From JAGQRJ01 sp041402045 (GTDB lineage Bacteria; Planctomycetota; J058): DNA of 64,000 bases. The notes below the pieces were generated by a model, which had not been told where the DNA came from, made no database searches, and saw only the letters and a list, made by a program, of their open reading frames with translations. The stretch's first letter is position 1. The number at the start of each line of letters is the position of its first letter. Shown here piece by piece: positions 61,653-64,000 of this stretch. The translations under genes and the position numbers were made by a program. The stretch is from contig JAWKSZ010000003.1 of NCBI GenBank assembly GCA_041402045.1, forward strand, positions 1-64,000, in the 5' to 3' direction.

Positions 61653-62990
61653 GTGCCGCGCACGGGCTGGCAGCGTCGGGCGTCCGCGCGGGGGTTCACC
61701 CTCGTCGAGCTGCTCGTGGTGCTGGCGATCGTGGCGGTGCTGCTCTCGCTGACGGTGGCCGTGCTGCGCCGGGTCGGGCAGAGCTCGACCCTCGACGCCA
61801 CGGCCCACGCGGTGCGCGCGCTGCTGCGCCGGGCGCGGAACTCGGCCCTCGAGGAGCGCTACCCCTGCGTGGTGCATCTGGACGTGGAGTCGGGCACCCT
61901 CGGCGCTCAGCTCAAGACCTCGATCACGCGCTTCCGCTTCGAGGGCGCGGCGGTGGCCGGGGAGACCGGCGCCGCCGACGACCAGTCGGCGTCCCTGAGC
62001 GACGAGGACCCGACCTTCGAGCTCGAGGGCTCGCGGGGCGTGCGCCTGACCGTCGAGCGCGGGGCGGCCTTCGCCGGGCGCTTCGGGCAGGGGCTGGGGT
62101 TCAGCCGCGACGACCCCGAGGAGAGCTGCTGGGCCTGGATCGAGCACCGCCCGGTCCTGAACCCGCAGGAGGGGGTCTATATCTCCTGCTGGCTGCGCCT
62201 GGGGGACCTGGACGAGACGCTCCACGAGCGCAAGCCGCGCTACTCCCCGGTCAAGGAGCAGGAGGCCTTCGCGCGCTCCGGTGACCCCGCGGTGAAGTAC
62301 GCCGACCGTGTGTTCGAGTTCTCGGACCGCGACCCCCCGCGCTACACGATCGTGCGCAAGGGCCGGAGCTACGCCCTCGCGGTCACCGCGAACTACGAGC
62401 TCGAGCTGACCCTCGAGGGCGAGGACGGGGTCTACCAGACCCGCACTCGCCCCGGCACGCTGCGCCCCTTGGCCTGGTACGAGGTGACCGCGATCTACGA
62501 CGGGCTGCGGGTGCAGCTCCTGGTCAACGGGATCCCTCGACACCACCTGCCGCTGCGCGGCAAGGGAGAGCTCCCGCCCCGGCTGATCGCCGACCGCTCG
62601 CCCCTGAGCGTGTCCGACAGCCACCCCCGGCGCGCGTTCTTCGGGGTCCTGGACGAGCTGGAGCTGGGGGCGCTGGTGCGCTCCGAGCGCGTGGAGCTGC
62701 CGCCGGATATCGAGCTCGCGGCCTCGACCGAGCGGGTGGTGTTCGACTTCATGGGCGAGCTCGACGCGGGGGTCCACGCCGAGCCGGTGGCGATCTACCT
62801 CTGCGACGTGTTGCCGACCCCCGAGGGCGGGGGCGCGGCGCCGACGGGGACGCGCACCCGGGCCGAGGACGAGGCCCGGCGCATGGCCGCGGGGGGCGAC
62901 GCCTACGCGCGCTTCCGCAAGCGGCTGCCGGAGATCCCCGAGCGCAACCTGGAGACGGTGCTGATCGAACGCACGGGGCTGGTCCGATGA
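61653..62990 (+). CDS. GspH-like pseudopilin with a LamG-like C-terminal domain
   Basis: 445 residues from GTG 61653, three bases after the GspG stop. Prepilin signal G|FTLVELLVVLAIVAVLLSL, then the GspH-type start of the globular part (RALLRRARNSALEERYPCVV). Normal GspH ends at about 170-200 residues; here residues about 130-370 look like a LamG/concanavalin-like domain (GQGLGFSRDDPEESCWAWIE, YISCWLRLGDLD, LAWYEVTAIYDGLRVQLLVN, FGVLDELELG). A fusion of a pilin to a glycan- or protein-binding domain suggests that the pseudopilus tip is used for binding. The stop overlaps the next start (ATGA). Confidence 0.75.
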   Translation: MPRTGWQRRASARGFTLVELLVVLAIVAVLLSLTVAVLRRVGQSSTLDATAHAVRALLRRARNSALEERYPCVVHLDVESGTLGAQLKTSITRFRFEGAAVAGETGAADDQSASLSDEDPTFELEGSRGVRLTVERGAAFAGRFGQGLGFSRDDPEESCWAWIEHRPVLNPQEGVYISCWLRLGDLDETLHERKPRYSPVKEQEAFARSGDPAVKYADRVFEFSDRDPPRYTIVRKGRSYALAVTANYELELTLEGEDGVYQTRTRPGTLRPLAWYEVTAIYDGLRVQLLVNGIPRHHLPLRGKGELPPRLIADRSPLSVSDSHPRRAFFGVLDELELGALVRSERVELPPDIELAASTERVVFDFMGELDAGVHAEPVAIYLCDVLPTPEGGGAAPTGTRTRAEDEARRMAAGGDAYARFRKRLPEIPERNLETVLIERTGLVR

Positions 62991-64000
62991 ACCGAGAGCG
63001 CGGCGCGGCGTTGATCCTGGTGGTGGTGGTGATCGCGGCCCTGCTCGCGATCGCGGCGCCGTTCGTGATCAGCATGCGGCTCCACGAGCGCTCGGCCCGT
63101 GGGTTCTCTGCCGACGTGCAGGCGCGACACCAGGCCGAGGCGGCGCGCAACCTGGCGGTGAACACCCTGCTCGAGACGCACCCCGACGAGGAGCGCCGCT
63201 TCCGCGAGTCGAACTCGGACATGCTCAGCGACCCCGAGGGGCTCGACGACTTCGACGAGGTCCAGCTCGCGGCGGAGCTCGTGCCGCCGAGCGGCGTAGG
63301 CCCGCTCGAGGTCGCGGACGAGCGCGGGCGTATGGCCGCGGTCGAGGTCGCCGACGTCCGCGGGCGAATCGACCTCAACGCCTCGACCCCCGAGCCGCTG
63401 GCGAACCTCATGGGCTGCACGGTGACCACCGCGGCCTTGAGCTACAGCGACACCAAGCGCCTGGAGGTCGAGGACACGAGCGCGTTCTTCACCGACTACG
63501 ACCCGGAGACGATCGACGGCTTCATTCGGGTGGGCGAGGCCGAGTTCATGGCCTACCGCGACACCACGCCCACGAGCTTCGAGGGCCTGACCCGCGGGGC
63601 CTGGTTCAGCTACAGCCCAGAGCCCGAGAATCAGGACGTGCAGAAGGAGTTCATTCCGGTGGGCTCGTTGGTGCAGGACGGGCGCGGGTTCAAGGTCGCC
63701 GCGGACGCGCTGTGGCGCTACCTGGGCACGAACCGGCACGGTGAGCTGGGGCGCTTCAGCTCCCCCGCGGCGGTGCGCCAGATCGCCGACTGGGACTACG
63801 GCGCGCTGCGCGGCGCCATGTTCCTCATGCAGTACGGCTTGACCATGGCCGACCTGCGGCGCTGGGGGCTCAAGGAGGACGAGGTCTTCTCCGCCGGGCT
63901 CGACCCCTGGGACTTCGACCGGGACGAGGCCCTCGAAGACGCGACCCCCGCCGAGCGCCGCGCGCTGAAGAACGCCCAGAGCACGCTCTCGAGCTGGGGG
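62987..64000 (+). CDS. GspK-like minor pseudopilin, cut by the window edge
   Basis: At least 338 residues; the 3' end lies outside the window. Start ATG 62987 overlaps the previous stop by four bases. The N-terminus has the GspK-type pilin helix, with an exported start NRERGAALILVVVVIAALLA, where the cleavage Gly is followed by AALIL as in GspK. The segment VADVRGRIDLNASTPEPLAN matches the D-x-x-G-(R)-I-x-LN pattern of GspK. A long inserted segment (about 140-250; RVGEAEFMAYRDTTPTSFEG) is larger than usual. GspK caps the GspI-J-K tip complex. Confidence 0.75.
   Translation, partial: MNRERGAALILVVVVIAALLAIAAPFVISMRLHERSARGFSADVQARHQAEAARNLAVNTLLETHPDEERRFRESNSDMLSDPEGLDDFDEVQLAAELVPPSGVGPLEVADERGRMAAVEVADVRGRIDLNASTPEPLANLMGCTVTTAALSYSDTKRLEVEDTSAFFTDYDPETIDGFIRVGEAEFMAYRDTTPTSFEGLTRGAWFSYSPEPENQDVQKEFIPVGSLVQDGRGFKVAADALWRYLGTNRHGELGRFSSPAAVRQIADWDYGALRGAMFLMQYGLTMADLRRWGLKEDEVFSAGLDPWDFDRDEALEDATPAERRALKNAQSTLSSWG

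Noticed and set aside
1..64000. tRNA, rRNA, riboswitch or phage integration sites
   Set aside because: I looked for T-loop-like GTTCRANNC patterns with flanking stems and for conserved rRNA sequence and found none that fold; GTTCGAAC-like matches in 26.9-27.3 kb belong to the tandem hairpins.

Overview
This is one contiguous piece of a very GC-rich bacterial chromosome with dense genes, many GTG/TTG starts and repeated 4-bp GTGA/ATGA stop-start overlaps. I infer a member of the Planctomycetota: very large secreted proteins built from HYR, FG-GAP, RHS/YD, LVIVD and thrombospondin-3-like repeats, FecR-like and FHA proteins, vWA lipoproteins, a pseudokinase joined to a formylglycine-enzyme-like domain, and type IV pilus/type II secretion proteins of an unusual layout (PilM fused to PilN, GspH-like pilin carrying a LamG-like region). 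A myxobacterium is the main alternative. There is no rRNA, tRNA or CRISPR that I can see.

Layout. 0.3-5.6 kb (+): two coupled FecR-like secreted proteins and a secreted beta-propeller protein. 5.8-10.5 kb (-): one very large membrane protein with two vWA-type domains, broken by frameshifts in its middle. 10.6-13.0 kb (+): a small Cys-cluster protein, a receiver-kinase-receiver hybrid, and a PGPGW membrane protein. 19.5-13.2 kb (-): a compact operon ttcA / AlbA_2 protein / M16 peptidase / uppP / pseudokinase. 20.0-22.1 kb (+): a pentapeptide-repeat protein and a secreted protein. 24.3-22.2 kb (-): a secreted protein and a membrane protein.

24.3-29.2 kb is an accessory island: three genes of unlike style (a 242-aa membrane-anchored protein, a 206-aa soluble protein, and a REP-associated-type HUH/Y1 transposase) sit among at least four families of dispersed repeats, including a double-hairpin palindrome present five times and a tandem array of ~43-bp hairpin units. 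46.8-29.2 kb (-) is a large surface/toxin operon: LVIVD/TSP3 protein, Gly-rich exported protein, HEAT-like protein, a ~4,280-residue HYR/FG-GAP/RHS protein ending in a lower-GC tip with a metallopeptidase-like EExxH motif, then a small candidate immunity gene. The N-terminal half of the giant gene is full of frameshifts.

48.2-47.2 kb (-) carries three small genes, one a Cys4 protein. 51.8-48.4 kb (-) carries three exported proteins, one HD-hydrolase-like; psd (phosphatidylserine decarboxylase) follows at 52.7-51.8 kb. From 53.0 kb to the right edge (+) runs a secretion/pilus operon: FHA protein, PilM-PilN fusion, PilO-like, PilP-like, TPR protein, GspG-like, GspH-LamG-like and a GspK-like gene cut by the window edge.

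The clustered frameshifts (7.1-8.9, 13.7-14.4, 17.6, 35.6-42.9 and 48.1 kb) look like uncorrected 1-nt indels in G/C runs from long-read sequencing rather than true gene decay, because protein-like sequence continues in a neighbouring frame each time.
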